From positions 1 to 35,027 of the forward strand of contig JAFIFA010000214.1 of the NCBI GenBank assembly GCA_020832225.1: a stretch of DNA of 35,027 nt. Reading direction: 5' to 3'. Below, piece by piece: positions 14,705 to 23,399 of the stretch. The notes under the pieces are model-generated. The model had not been told where the DNA came from. It saw only the letters and a program-made list of their open reading frames with translations, and did no database searches. Every line of letters begins with the position of its first letter. The stretch's first letter is position 1. The DNA is from Balneolaceae bacterium (GTDB taxonomy: Bacteria > Bacteroidota > Rhodothermia > Balneolales > Balneolaceae). The translations under genes and the position numbers were made by a program.

Positions 14705-17533
14705 TTACTTGCTCAGATAGAGATTCTTGAACTCGTAAGGCTTTCTGAAATGCTCATCATCAAAATTATCCATGAAGTAGATACTCTCGCCGGTTGATTT
14801 CATCTCAGGGCCAAGCTCTTTTTTCACTTCCGGGAATTTATCAAACGGGAAGACAGGCTCTTTGATGGCCCAGTTCTTCAGCTTCGATTCCAGATCAAAC
14901 TCCTTCAGTTTTGCACCCAGCATCACCTTTACGCCGATCTTCGCTTCGGGGCGTTGCGTAGCCTTGGCAAGAAACGGAATGGTACGGGTGGTTCGGGGAT
15001 TGGCCTCCAGAATAAAGACTTTTTCATTCTTTACGGCATACTGTACATTCAGAAACCCGACAATCCCCATCTCTTTAGCGATGCGGTATTGATACTCCTC
15101 AATGGTCTTGATAACCTCCTTGCTGAGGGAGTAGGGTGGTACTACTGCGGTTGAGTCGCCTGAGTGAACCCCGGCTGGCTCAATGTGCTGCATGATGCCG
15201 GCAATGTGAAGCTGTTCGCCATCGAAGACGGAGTCGACATCCACCTCTACTGCTTTGTCGAGATATTTGTCGATCAGGAAGTCGTTTTCCGGGTGAGTTT
15301 CCAGAATTCGCTCCACATACCGGCCTAACTCGTCCTCTTTGACCGCAATCCGCATGCCCTGCCCGCCAAGTACATAGCTTGGACGTATCAGTACCGGGTA
15401 ACCAACACGATCTGCGATTGCGAGCGCATCTTCGGAGTTTCGTGCGGTTCCATATTCCGGGAAGGGAATGTCCAGTCGCTTCAGGAACTTTGAGAATTCG
15501 CCCCTGTCTTCTGCGAAGTCGATCTTCTCAAATTCGGTTCCAAAGATCTTGATACCCGCTTCAACGAATCGTTTTCCGAGTTTAAGCGCGGTCTGTCCTC
15601 CAACCTGCAGGATTACGCCTTCAGGTTTTTCATGCTCAAAAATGTCGAGAACCCGCTCCCAGTATACCGGCTCGAAGTATAGTTTATCGGCAATATCGAA
15701 GTCGGTGGATACGGTTTCGGGATTACAATTTACCATAATCGCTTCGTAGCCCATCTCCTGAGCAGCCAGTACGGCATGTACGCAGGAGTAGTCGAACTCA
15801 ATGCCTTGACCAATACGGTTCGGGCCGCTGCCAAGAATCATCACTTTCTTGCGGTCGGTAACTTCACTCTCGTTTTCCGATTCGTAGGATGAGTAGTAGT
15901 ATGGCGTTTCGGCCGGGAATTCTGCGGCGCAGGTGTCTACCAGTTTGAAAACCGGCTTGAGGCCCATTTCAAGCCGCTTTTTACGTACATCATCTTCATG
16001 GAGATCTTTCCCACCTTTACTGAGCAACCATGCGATCTGCACATCGGAAAAACCGGCCTGCTTCATTTCGTACAGATCCTCTTTGCTGATTGTATCAAGA
16101 GATTGCCCTTCGGTCCGGTTTTCCAGACTCACCATGTGGCGTATCTGCTGAAGGAACCAGGGGTCAACCTTTGTGATGTCGGCGATCTCTTCGACGGAAG
16201 CGCCCATTTTGAAGGCGTTTCGGATCTGCATGGTTCGATCCCAGTAGGGTTTAACGAGACGTTCCCTTATCGTCTTACGATCGGGGTTGTCGTAGCCATC
16301 CGCACCGAGACCGCTTCGTCCAACTTCAAGAGACTGCCACGCCTTGTTGAGTGCTTCAGGGAAGTTTCGCCCGATCGACATCACCTCACCTACCGCTTTC
16401 ATCTGGGTGGTGAGCTCTTCGTCCACGCCCGGAAACTTGTCAAAGTTGAATCGGGGAATCTTAACCACTACATAGTCGATGGATGGTTCAAAGCAGGCCG
16501 AGGAGACCTGGGTGATCGGGTTTGGCAGTTCGTCGAGCGTGTAGCCAACGGCCAGTTTGGTTGCTACTTTCGCAATCGGGTAGCCGGTAGCCTTGGAGGC
16601 AAGCGCAGAAGAACGGCTCACCCTGGGGTTGATCTCAATTGCTACAAGGCGATCAGAGCCAGGCTCCATCGCAAACTGAACGTTACAACCTCCTGCAAAG
16701 TCACCAATGGAGCGCATCATCTTAATGGCGGCATCCCGTAAAATCTGGTACTGCTTGTCGGTAAGGGTCTGTGTTGGAGCCACGGTTACGGAGTCGCCGG
16801 TGTGAACCCCCATCGGGTCGAGGTTTTCGATCGGGCAGACAATTACGACGTTGTCATTCCTGTCCCGGAGCAGTTCAAGCTCATACTCCTTCCAGCCAAA
16901 GATGCTCTCCTCAATCAGAACCTGATGCACAGGGCTGAGTTCAAGCCCGCGTAGAACCTTGCGTTCAAATTCACTCTCATTCCAAACGATGCCACCACCG
17001 GTGCCGCCCAGCGTGAAGGAGGGGCGGATCACAATTGGCAGGCCGCCAAGCTCCTCTACAATCTCTTTGGCATCCAACAGGGAGTTGGCCGTACGGCTGC
17101 GGCACTGCTCAATGCCGATGCTCTCCATCAGATCGCGGAAAAGCTGACGGTCTTCGGTGATGTCGACCGCATCCATGTTTACGCCGATAATCTTAACTCC
17201 GTTCTCTTTCCAGAACCCTTCGTGCTGCAGGTCGCGAGCCAGATTGAGCGCCGTCTGTCCACCCATGGTCGGGAGAACTGCATCCGGCTTCTCTTTAGCT
17301 ACAATCTCCTTGATAGAGGTGGTTGTGAGCGGTTTGAGATAGATCGAATCGGCCATCATGGGGTCAGTCATGATCGTGGCCGGATTGGAGTTGATCAGAA
17401 CAACCTTATATCCTTCCTCTTTGAGAGAGCGACAGGCTTGTGTCCCTGAATAGTCAAATTCGCAGGCCTGGCCAATTACAATGGGGCCGGAGCCTATAAT
17501 CAGAATTTTTGAGATATCTTCGCGGCGTGGCAT
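14705..17533 (-). CDS. carB: Carbamoyl-phosphate synthase large subunit, short form
   Basis: CarB makes carbamoyl phosphate from bicarbonate, ammonia (from CarA) and two ATP, feeding pyrimidine and arginine synthesis. The two homologous ATP-grasp halves are both complete: [20 protein letters not shown] near residue 14 and [20 protein letters not shown] near residue 567. Each half has its RPSF/RPSY.LGG.G and EINPR/EANPR motifs. The protein has 942 residues against about 1070 in E. coli and ends soon after [15 protein letters not shown]. The C-terminal MGS-like regulatory domain, which binds UMP and ornithine in enterobacteria, is therefore absent. The stop is followed by non-coding sequence, so this is not a frameshift within view. 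It lies downstream of carA across a repeat element. Confidence 0.95.
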   Translation of the reverse strand: MPRREDISKILIIGSGPIVIGQACEFDYSGTQACRSLKEEGYKVVLINSNPATIMTDPMMADSIYLKPLTTTSIKEIVAKEKPDAVLPTMGGQTALNLARDLQHEGFWKENGVKIIGVNMDAVDITEDRQLFRDLMESIGIEQCRSRTANSLLDAKEIVEELGGLPIVIRPSFTLGGTGGGIVWNESEFERKVLRGLELSPVHQVLIEESIFGWKEYELELLRDRNDNVVIVCPIENLDPMGVHTGDSVTVAPTQTLTDKQYQILRDAAIKMMRSIGDFAGGCNVQFAMEPGSDRLVAIEINPRVSRSSALASKATGYPIAKVATKLAVGYTLDELPNPITQVSSACFEPSIDYVVVKIPRFNFDKFPGVDEELTTQMKAVGEVMSIGRNFPEALNKAWQSLEVGRSGLGADGYDNPDRKTIRERLVKPYWDRTMQIRNAFKMGASVEEIADITKVDPWFLQQIRHMVSLENRTEGQSLDTISKEDLYEMKQAGFSDVQIAWLLSKGGKDLHEDDVRKKRLEMGLKPVFKLVDTCAAEFPAETPYYYSSYESENESEVTDRKKVMILGSGPNRIGQGIEFDYSCVHAVLAAQEMGYEAIMVNCNPETVSTDFDIADKLYFEPVYWERVLDIFEHEKPEGVILQVGGQTALKLGKRFVEAGIKIFGTEFEKIDFAEDRGEFSKFLKRLDIPFPEYGTARNSEDALAIADRVGYPVLIRPSYVLGGQGMRIAVKEDELGRYVERILETHPENDFLIDKYLDKAVEVDVDSVFDGEQLHIAGIMQHIEPAGVHSGDSTAVVPPYSLSKEVIKTIEEYQYRIAKEMGIVGFLNVQYAVKNEKVFILEANPRTTRTIPFLAKATQRPEAKIGVKVMLGAKLKEFDLESKLKNWAIKEPVFPFDKFPEVKKELGPEMKSTGESIYFMDNFDDEHFRKPYEFKNLYLSK

Positions 17534-17570
17534 TATGATTATTTAAATGATCGTTAGTTGTTGTTGAACT

Positions 17571-17686
17571 CTCCCCTTGAGGGGAGTACCGCCTTCGGGC
17601 GGGGTGGGGTGTTTCATGCAAACCCTTTCATTCATTATGATGAAAAGAGAACGATCACCCCTCGTCTTCGCTTCGCTCAAGGGGAG
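17571..17686. repeat. ~116-bp palindromic element with 10-bp terminal inverted repeats between carA and carB
   Basis: CTCCCCTTGA at 17571-17580 and its exact reverse complement TCAAGGGGAG at 17677-17686 bound the element. Inside the left end are two tight hairpins: CTCCCC-TTGA-GGGGAG (17571-17586) and CCGCC-TTCG-GGCGG (17589-17602). The right end has a CTTCGCTTCG stretch. The layout resembles REP/MITE-like intergenic repeats of Bacteroidota. The right end overlaps the 3' end of carA, so the carA stop and its last codons (KASP) are encoded by the repeat. It also forms the whole of the spacer transcribed between carA and carB. Confidence 0.7.
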
Positions 17687-18804
17687 GCTTTTTCTCCTCG
17701 CCCTTCCTTAACCATCTCCAGGAACTGATCAAACAGATAGCTCGAGTCGTGTGGTCCGGGGGATGCCTCAGGGTGGTACTGCACCGACATCCCCGCAAAG
17801 TTCCGGAAGCGGAGGCCTTCTATTGTGTTGTCGTTCAGATTGATATGGGTTACTTCCACTTTGGATTCGTCGATCTGTTTCTCATCCACGGCAAATCCGT
17901 GATTCTGAGTTGAAATCTCAACGAGGCCAGTAGCTGTATTTTTCACGGGTTGATTAGCTCCGCGGTGCCCCACAAACATTTTTCGGATCGGGATTCCCTC
18001 CGACATCGCCATCAGCTGATGGCCAAGACAGATGCCGAAAAGAGGCTTTCCGCTCTTTTTGGCAGCTTCAACAACCGGTAGTCCGTAACTCGCCGAGGCG
18101 TTAGGGTCTCCGGGACCGTTGCTGAAGAAGTATCCGTCAGCTTTCCACTCCATCACCTCTTCAGGAGGTGTCTCAGCTGGGAAGATTCGCAGGGTGCAGC
18201 CCCGTTTCACGAAATTGTTTATGATATTCTGTTTTACCCCGTAATCCATCACGGCAACTCGATAGGATCCATCGGATGGAACAGTCTGGGCCTCCTTGCG
18301 GGTCACCTTCGTGGCGAGTTCCAGACCCTCCATCGAATCCCACGCGCGGGCTTTTTCGATCAGCTCCTCCTCGTCTGTGATCTCTGAACTGATTACGGCA
18401 TTCATCACTCCTTTTGTTCGGATGCGCCGTACCAACATTCTCGTATCAACTCCTGAAATCCCGACAACCTTATTCCTCTCGAGATACTCCTGAAGACTGC
18501 CGTCGGCAATCGGGTTACTGTAGTCGTCGGAGAAAGAACGGACAATCATTCCGGCAATCATCACCTTGCGGGCTTCATCATCCCTGTTCATGGTGCCGTA
18601 ATTCCCGATATGGGGATAGGTCATCATCATAAGCTGACCATAGTAGCTGGGGTCGGTAAAGATCTCCTGATAACCGGTCATGCTGGTGTTGAAGCAGAGT
18701 TCACCACCGGTGGTTCCGATCATTCCCACGGCTCGGCCCCGAACCACGGTGCCATCGGCAAGTGCAAGAATGGCTGGTTTATGACTTGTTTTAGCTGGCG
18801 TCAT
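17677..18804 (-). CDS. carA: Carbamoyl-phosphate synthase small (glutaminase) subunit
   Basis: CarA hydrolyses glutamine and channels ammonia to CarB. It has 375 residues, a normal length. The N-terminal domain contains GELCFNTSMTGYQEIFTDPS and the C-terminal class I amidotransferase domain contains SNGPGDP. The nucleophile is Cys259 in FGICLGHQLM, and the His344/Glu346 pair lies in VQYHPEASPGP. The C-terminus after EMVKEGRGE (EKASP) runs into the palindromic element downstream and is probably not conserved. carB begins about 143 bases further on in the same direction, so the two are likely one transcript. The ATG at 18804 comes one base after the stop of a small upstream ORF, and a terminator-like hairpin lies about 70 bases before it. 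Confidence 0.95.
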   Translation of the reverse strand: MTPAKTSHKPAILALADGTVVRGRAVGMIGTTGGELCFNTSMTGYQEIFTDPSYYGQLMMMTYPHIGNYGTMNRDDEARKVMIAGMIVRSFSDDYSNPIADGSLQEYLERNKVVGISGVDTRMLVRRIRTKGVMNAVISSEITDEEELIEKARAWDSMEGLELATKVTRKEAQTVPSDGSYRVAVMDYGVKQNIINNFVKRGCTLRIFPAETPPEEVMEWKADGYFFSNGPGDPNASASYGLPVVEAAKKSGKPLFGICLGHQLMAMSEGIPIRKMFVGHRGANQPVKNTATGLVEISTQNHGFAVDEKQIDESKVEVTHINLNDNTIEGLRFRNFAGMSVQYHPEASPGPHDSSYLFDQFLEMVKEGRGEKASP

Positions 18805-19148
18805 ATCAATTGCTAATGCTGTTTTTAGGATGTTTTCTGTTTTGGCGAGAGGAAGAGTGCGAACTGAAGGCCAAAAAAAATCCGACTACGGGAACCGCGT
18901 CGGATTGGGTCTTTAGAAAGTGGTGTATGTAGTTGTCCGGGTGGAACAATTTCATCAGCTCGGTTTTAAGTTTCGAAAAGGTAAGGAGTCGCAGGATTAG
19001 TTGAAAGGTTTTTTTATCGGGCAAACGTAATTGGTTCATGCGATTGAAAAAAAATCTAGCTCGAAACACATTTGATATCAATGTTCAGACATACCATGTT
19101 TAACCCGATCAAGTGCACTGCATTTGTTAACTACTTCCAAACTGGTTT
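18805..19148 (-). promoter_or_regulatory. carA leader region with a possible leader ORF
   Basis: This 344-base stretch between the AbgT transporter gene and carA has no clear protein gene. On the minus strand a 49-codon ORF starts at ATG 18955 (MKLFHPDNYIHHFLKTQSDA) and runs through the hairpin at 18879-18906. It ends with TGA at 18808-18806, so only one base separates the stop from the carA ATG (TGATATG). The same frame is open further upstream, to 19081. The arrangement would suit translational coupling or attenuation of carA, but the ORF could be open by chance. No promoter was identified with confidence. Confidence 0.3.
18873..18906 (-). terminator. Terminator-like hairpin upstream of carA
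   Basis: On the minus strand, AATCCGAC (from 18906) pairs with GTCGGATT (to 18879) around a 12-base loop and runs into T8 (18880-18873, shared with the stem's last bases). It ends about 70 bases before the carA ATG and starts about 240 bases after the AbgT stop. It may terminate the AbgT transcript, or it may act as an attenuator in the carA leader. The sequence does not decide between these. Confidence 0.65.
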
Positions 19149-20864
19149 CTAATCCTCGCCCACGGTAGCGGCTCCTTCTATGATATAGTAAATTTCCTCT
19201 CCGGGACCTACCGGCATACCCAGCCCGAAAACTGTGACATAGAACAGAACGATCCATCCCAGCAGGAAGAAGATACTGTAGGGGAGCATCATGGCGATGA
19301 TGGTGCCTATCCCCAGGTCTTTGTCATACTTGTTGGCAAAGGCAAGGATCAATCCAAAGTAGCTCATCATCGGGGTGATGATATTGGTTACCGAATCACC
19401 AATTCGGTAGGCCGCCTGAATCACTTCCGGGGTGTAGCCGATCAGCATCAGCATAGGTACGAAGATCGGGGCGGTTACTGCCCATTGAGCGGAGGCAGAG
19501 CCAAGCATCAGGTTTACGGAGCCGGAGACGAGAATAAAGCCGATAAAGATGATTGGTCCGGTAGCTCCCATATCCTGCAGAAATTGGGCGCCCTTCACGG
19601 CGAAGATCTGTCCGAGGTTGCTCCATCCAAAGTAGGCCACAAACTGAGCGGCAAAAAAGACAATTACGATATAGAGCCCGAGGGTCGACATCGCCTGCGA
19701 CATTCCTTTAATCACGTCCCGGTCATCCTTCATGGTTCCGGTTACCCGGCCATAGACGAAGCCTGGTATCAGGAAGCAGACAAAGATAAAGGTCACAATT
19801 CCCTGCAGGAATGGAGAGTCTTTCCAGTCGCCTGTTTCGGGATTTCTCAGCACACCATTTTCAGGTACAATGGTGAAGGCCAGTACACCAAACATGATCA
19901 ATACAGAGATTCCGGTCCACTTAAGGCCGTTGAGCTCATTCTTTGTGAGCGGCTCCATGGATCCCTCATCAGAGATATCTTCCATCGCCATGCTTTCGTC
20001 ATATTCGCCAAGCTTTGGCTCCACAATTTTCAGCGTTACAAACGCGCCGATTGCGGTGATCATGAAGGTACTTACGAACATAAAATAGTAGTTGGCTGTA
20101 GCCACTACGGTGTACTCAGGATCGATCAGCTGTGCGGCTTCCTGGGTGAGTCCGGCCAGAAGCGGGTCGATGGTGCCGAGCAGCAGGTTGGCACTATACC
20201 CGCCTGAAACGCAGGCAAAGGCGCAGGCGAGTCCGGCCAGCGGGTGTCGCCCCATTGAGTGAAAGATGACCGCTGCCAGCGGCACCAGAACTACATACCC
20301 CATCTCAGAGGCCGTATTGGAGACCACCGCAGCAAAACAGATGGCAACCGTTACCAGGTTTTTCGGGGTGAGAAAGAAGTGAATGATCTTTTTTGGAATG
20401 TTAATGAGGCCCTTTCCAGGCTTTTCGGAAGGCTTGATGGAGGCCGCTTTCAGTACAATGCCCCGGATACAGGCACTGATCAGGCCGGAGTGCTCTGCCA
20501 CACCTACACCTAAAAGGGCAACAAGTACAACACCAAGAGGGGCAAAGTTGGTGAAGTTGCTCACCATATTTTCAACAATCATACGAAGCCCTTCTGCATT
20601 CAGAAGGCTGATCGGGCGAATTACCCCATCTTCTGCACGGCCAGCGGCACCCTCCGGACGAGGATCGGGTGCGCTCCAGTCGAGCCATTCGGCAACGCCA
20701 CTGAGCAGCACAACTCCAAAGGCAAAGAGTGCGAAAAGGGTTACGGGATGCGGAAGAAGATTACCCAGCCACTCTACAAAATCGAGAAAACGGGTAAACA
20801 GGGTTCTCTTCTCAGAACTCCTTTCAGGTATTTTGGGGTCGTCGGTTTTGGGATTTTCGCTCAT
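19149..20864 (-). CDS. AbgT-family transporter
   Basis: This 571-residue multi-spanning inner-membrane protein opens with the family-typical sequence RFLDFVEWLGNLLPHPVTLF, followed by a periplasmic loop and FTNFAPLGVVLVALLGVGVAE. Later segments NTASEMGYVVLVPLAA, GYSANLLLGTIDPLLAGLTQ and FGLILAFANKYDKDLGIGT also fit. AbgT in E. coli takes up p-aminobenzoyl-glutamate, a folate breakdown product, and relatives (MtrF) export antimetabolites such as sulfonamides. Which direction or substrate applies here cannot be read from the sequence. The family works as a proton-motive-force-driven dimer. A small membrane protein gene lies 22 bases upstream in the same direction. Confidence 0.92.
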   Translation of the reverse strand: MSENPKTDDPKIPERSSEKRTLFTRFLDFVEWLGNLLPHPVTLFALFAFGVVLLSGVAEWLDWSAPDPRPEGAAGRAEDGVIRPISLLNAEGLRMIVENMVSNFTNFAPLGVVLVALLGVGVAEHSGLISACIRGIVLKAASIKPSEKPGKGLINIPKKIIHFFLTPKNLVTVAICFAAVVSNTASEMGYVVLVPLAAVIFHSMGRHPLAGLACAFACVSGGYSANLLLGTIDPLLAGLTQEAAQLIDPEYTVVATANYYFMFVSTFMITAIGAFVTLKIVEPKLGEYDESMAMEDISDEGSMEPLTKNELNGLKWTGISVLIMFGVLAFTIVPENGVLRNPETGDWKDSPFLQGIVTFIFVCFLIPGFVYGRVTGTMKDDRDVIKGMSQAMSTLGLYIVIVFFAAQFVAYFGWSNLGQIFAVKGAQFLQDMGATGPIIFIGFILVSGSVNLMLGSASAQWAVTAPIFVPMLMLIGYTPEVIQAAYRIGDSVTNIITPMMSYFGLILAFANKYDKDLGIGTIIAMMLPYSIFFLLGWIVLFYVTVFGLGMPVGPGEEIYYIIEGAATVGED

Positions 20865-20886
20865 AGAATTTGTGTCGTAATCAAAA

Positions 20887-21237
20887 TCAATCCGGGTTAA
20901 CCGGCCTCAATACGGTTTTTAGTCTGTTGCCAAAGAGAGTGGCGGAGCCGGTAATCAGGGCTCCTGTCAGGAATGTGATGGCCAATACAGCGATCGGCAG
21001 ATGAACCTGAAGCATTTCAGCAATTCTTGCCGTCAAAATCCCCTGATTTGCAACATGGATATAGAGGGCCTGAATGAGCCAGGCCAATCCTCCGGCCGTG
21101 AACCCGACTGTAAAAGCAGTGCGGGCCCGCTCGGTAAGCCACGCTCCGAACAGAATACACGGAATTAACGCAGACCACCAGGGCAGGAAAAGGTTCAGGA
21201 ACCAGACTGCAAAGAGTATAACCAGAAATGCACGCAT
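20887..21237 (-). CDS. Small hypothetical membrane protein
   Basis: This 116-residue protein was not recognised as a named family. It has three or four hydrophobic segments (about residues 3-30, 40-60 and 76-100). The first contains VWFLNLFLPWWSALIPCILFG, and short polar turns such as LTERAR and FGNRLKTVLRP carry positive charge. It would sit in the inner membrane. It lies 22 bases upstream of the AbgT transporter gene on the same strand and is probably co-transcribed; a partner role is possible but unsupported. It starts at an ATG next to the 303-base gap shared with the divergent E2 gene. Confidence 0.65.
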   Translation of the reverse strand: MRAFLVILFAVWFLNLFLPWWSALIPCILFGAWLTERARTAFTVGFTAGGLAWLIQALYIHVANQGILTARIAEMLQVHLPIAVLAITFLTGALITGSATLFGNRLKTVLRPVNPD

Positions 21238-21450
21238 CTGTTACGCAGCATGAGGTGAAAAATTGTAACCATCCCCCTTTGAAAGAGGCAGTACTGAGTA
21301 TAGGAGTTTGAAAGCTAAAGGGAAATATTTCTAATTCAGCTTCTCTGTATAAATGGTTGACTGCCCAAAAGCCGGAACTTTCCCACCATTGAAAGCGATT
21401 TTTTAGCCGTTAAAGGGTGGTAAGCGGCTTGGATTTGTTGCCTGCTTCAT

Positions 21451-21481
21451 TTTGATCTGATACCGATTATTCTGATCTTTG
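21451..21481 (+). promoter_or_regulatory. Bacteroidetes-type promoter of the E2 gene
   Basis: TTTG (21451-21454) is followed after exactly 19 bases by GATCTTTG (21474-21481), one base away from the TTTG-N19-TAnnTTTG consensus of the primary sigma factor in Bacteroidetes. Transcription would start near 21488, about 53 bases before the ATG. The rest of the 303-base gap (21238-21540) shows no gene or further clear site. Confidence 0.6.
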
Positions 21482-21540
21482 AGGCTCATAATTTCTATGC
21501 CAATACCAACTTACCAATTCAAAAAAAGAGCTAAATACGA

Positions 21541-23301
21541 ATGGCAAAGGTTGAAGTCGTGATGCCCCAGATGGGCGAATCTGTTATGGAGGGGACCGTT
21601 ATTGAGTGGACCAAAAATGTGGGCGATAGTGTGGAGGTGGATGAGACACTTCTTGAGATCGCAACCGACAAGGTTGACACTGAAGTGCCTTCTCCCGAAG
21701 CAGGAATTCTTGTAGAAATTTTAGTCGAAGCCGATGAAACCGTTGAGGTTGGACAGGCAATCGCGATTATTGAGACCGATGCCGATGCAGCCGGAGATGC
21801 TGCGGGCGACTCAGGTTCTGCAAAATCTGAGAGTGCTGCAAAATCTTCATCAAAAGAGGAGAGTGAGCCTGTTGAGGAGCAAGAGACTGAAGAGGAGCAG
21901 CCGGCCGAGGCGTCTTCTGATGATGGTGGCGAGCGCATCGAGGTTGAGATGCCGCAGATGGGCGAGTCGGTAATGGAAGGAGAAGTTATTGAGTGGCTTA
22001 AAAATGTTGGCGATACCGTAGAGGTAGATGAGCCACTGCTCGAAATTGCAACCGACAAGGTTGATACTGAAGTACCATCTCCTGAAGCCGGCACGCTGGC
22101 AGAGATTCTGGTTAAGGCGGGTGATACCGTTGAAGTTGGACAGCCGATCGCCATCATTACAACAGGCAAGGCGGCATCAGGCGGATCTGCTCCCAAGAAG
22201 GATCAGCCGAAAAAAGAGTCTGCACCCAAGCAGCAAGAACAGGCTTCTCAGAAAGAGGAGCAGGTTGCTGCCGAAGGAGGATCCGAGCCACAACGCATGG
22301 GCAGCGACGGACGATTTTTCTCACCTCTGGTACGATCTATTGCCAAGGAGGAGGGTATCAGCCAGGAGGAGCTCGAATCAATTGAAGGGAGCGGAAAAGA
22401 TAACCGTGTATCGAAGGCCGACATTCTCCAGTATGTTGAGGACAAAAAAGCCGGTAAGGTGAAAGCACCTGCCTCGAAGAGCCAGAGCGGTGGCCTTACC
22501 AAGCCAACCTCTCAGCCTCAGGCATCCGGTGCTTCAATAGACAAGATCTCTGCGGGTGAACTGAACGTTCAGCGTCCAAATGAGAATGTGGAAGTGATTA
22601 AGATGGACCGTATGCGCAAGATGATTGCAGAGCATATGGTTCGATCCAAGCAGACTTCCGCCCACGTCTCCACATTCAGCGAAGTGGATGTCACCAATAT
22701 TGTGCGGTGGAGAACGGCCAATAAGAAGAAGTTTCAGGATCAGGCGGGTGTAAAACTTACCTACACCCCGATTTTTATCGAGGCATTTATTAAAGCAATT
22801 GGTGAGTTCCCGCTTATCAACAGCTCTGTTGATGGTGATGAGATTATTCTCAAGAAGGATATCAACTTCGGCCTGGCGGTAGCGCTTGGAGAAGGTGGTA
22901 AGGGAGGCCTCATCGTTCCTGTGATCAAAAAAGCACAGGATAAGAACCTGATTGGCATCGCGAAATCGGTGAACGATCTTGCAACAAAGGCGCGAAACAA
23001 GGAGTTGAGCCCAGACGATCTCGTTGGCGGAACCATCACACTCACCAACTATGGTAGTGTTGGAAACTTGATGGGAACTCCAATTATCAATCAGCCTCAG
23101 GTAGCGATCCTTGGAACCGGCGTGATCGAGAAGCGACCGGTTGTAATGGAGACCGAGCAGGGTGATGTAATTGCGATTCGCCACATCATGTACCTCACCA
23201 TGAGCTACGACCACCGTATTATTGACGGTGCTCACGGCGGTGCTTTTACCACACGCGTAAAAGAGCTGCTTGAAAACTTTGATGTGAACCGCGCCATCTA
23301 A
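21541..23301 (+). CDS. 2-oxo acid dehydrogenase E2 (dihydrolipoamide acyltransferase), two lipoyl domains
   Basis: E2 is the core of a 2-oxo acid dehydrogenase complex; it moves acyl groups from E1 to CoA by swinging lipoyl arms. The 586 residues contain a lipoyl domain (about 1-80, Lys44 in ATDKVDTEVPSPEAG) and an acidic Glu/Ser-rich linker. A second lipoyl domain (about 133-210, Lys173 in the same motif) and an Ala/Lys/Gln linker follow. Next are a subunit-binding domain (258-300, FFSPLVRSIAKEEGI) and a catalytic domain (about 350-586) with YDHRIIDG (His558, Asp562). The substrate could be 2-oxoglutarate, branched-chain oxo acids or pyruvate. The HVSTFSEVDVTNI segment looks most like the succinyl/branched-chain side, but this is not decisive. 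E1 and E3 genes are not nearby. Confidence 0.9.
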   Translation: MAKVEVVMPQMGESVMEGTVIEWTKNVGDSVEVDETLLEIATDKVDTEVPSPEAGILVEILVEADETVEVGQAIAIIETDADAAGDAAGDSGSAKSESAAKSSSKEESEPVEEQETEEEQPAEASSDDGGERIEVEMPQMGESVMEGEVIEWLKNVGDTVEVDEPLLEIATDKVDTEVPSPEAGTLAEILVKAGDTVEVGQPIAIITTGKAASGGSAPKKDQPKKESAPKQQEQASQKEEQVAAEGGSEPQRMGSDGRFFSPLVRSIAKEEGISQEELESIEGSGKDNRVSKADILQYVEDKKAGKVKAPASKSQSGGLTKPTSQPQASGASIDKISAGELNVQRPNENVEVIKMDRMRKMIAEHMVRSKQTSAHVSTFSEVDVTNIVRWRTANKKKFQDQAGVKLTYTPIFIEAFIKAIGEFPLINSSVDGDEIILKKDINFGLAVALGEGGKGGLIVPVIKKAQDKNLIGIAKSVNDLATKARNKELSPDDLVGGTITLTNYGSVGNLMGTPIINQPQVAILGTGVIEKRPVVMETEQGDVIAIRHIMYLTMSYDHRIIDGAHGGAFTTRVKELLENFDVNRAI

Positions 23302-23334
23302 AGCTGTTCACACGTTTGATCTGACGATACGTAG

Positions 23335-23373
23335 AGAAGCGGCATAAGATAATTGTGCCGCTTCTTTTGTTTT
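23335..23373 (+). terminator. Terminator of the E2 gene
   Basis: AGAAGCGGCA (23335-23344) pairs with TGCCGCTTCT (23356-23365) around an 11-base loop and is followed by TTTGTTTT. It is a strong rho-independent terminator only 27 bases before the panC ATG. panC therefore depends either on readthrough or on a promoter overlapping the hairpin. Confidence 0.85.
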
Positions 23374-23399
23374 ATACACAAACCGAATCTCTGCCATAC

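Noticed and set aside
15998-16741. 247-codon plus-strand open frame opposite carB
   Set aside because: It is antisense to strongly conserved CarB sequence and has no protein-like motif.
19485-20207. 240-codon plus-strand open frame opposite the AbgT gene
   Set aside because: Rich in His, Gly and charged residues, as expected from the antisense of a membrane protein. No family signature.
21531-22196. Ser/Thr-rich 221-codon minus-strand open frame opposite the E2 gene
   Set aside because: The repetitive STST pattern is the antisense of the acidic and lipoyl-repeat coding sequence, not a real adhesin.
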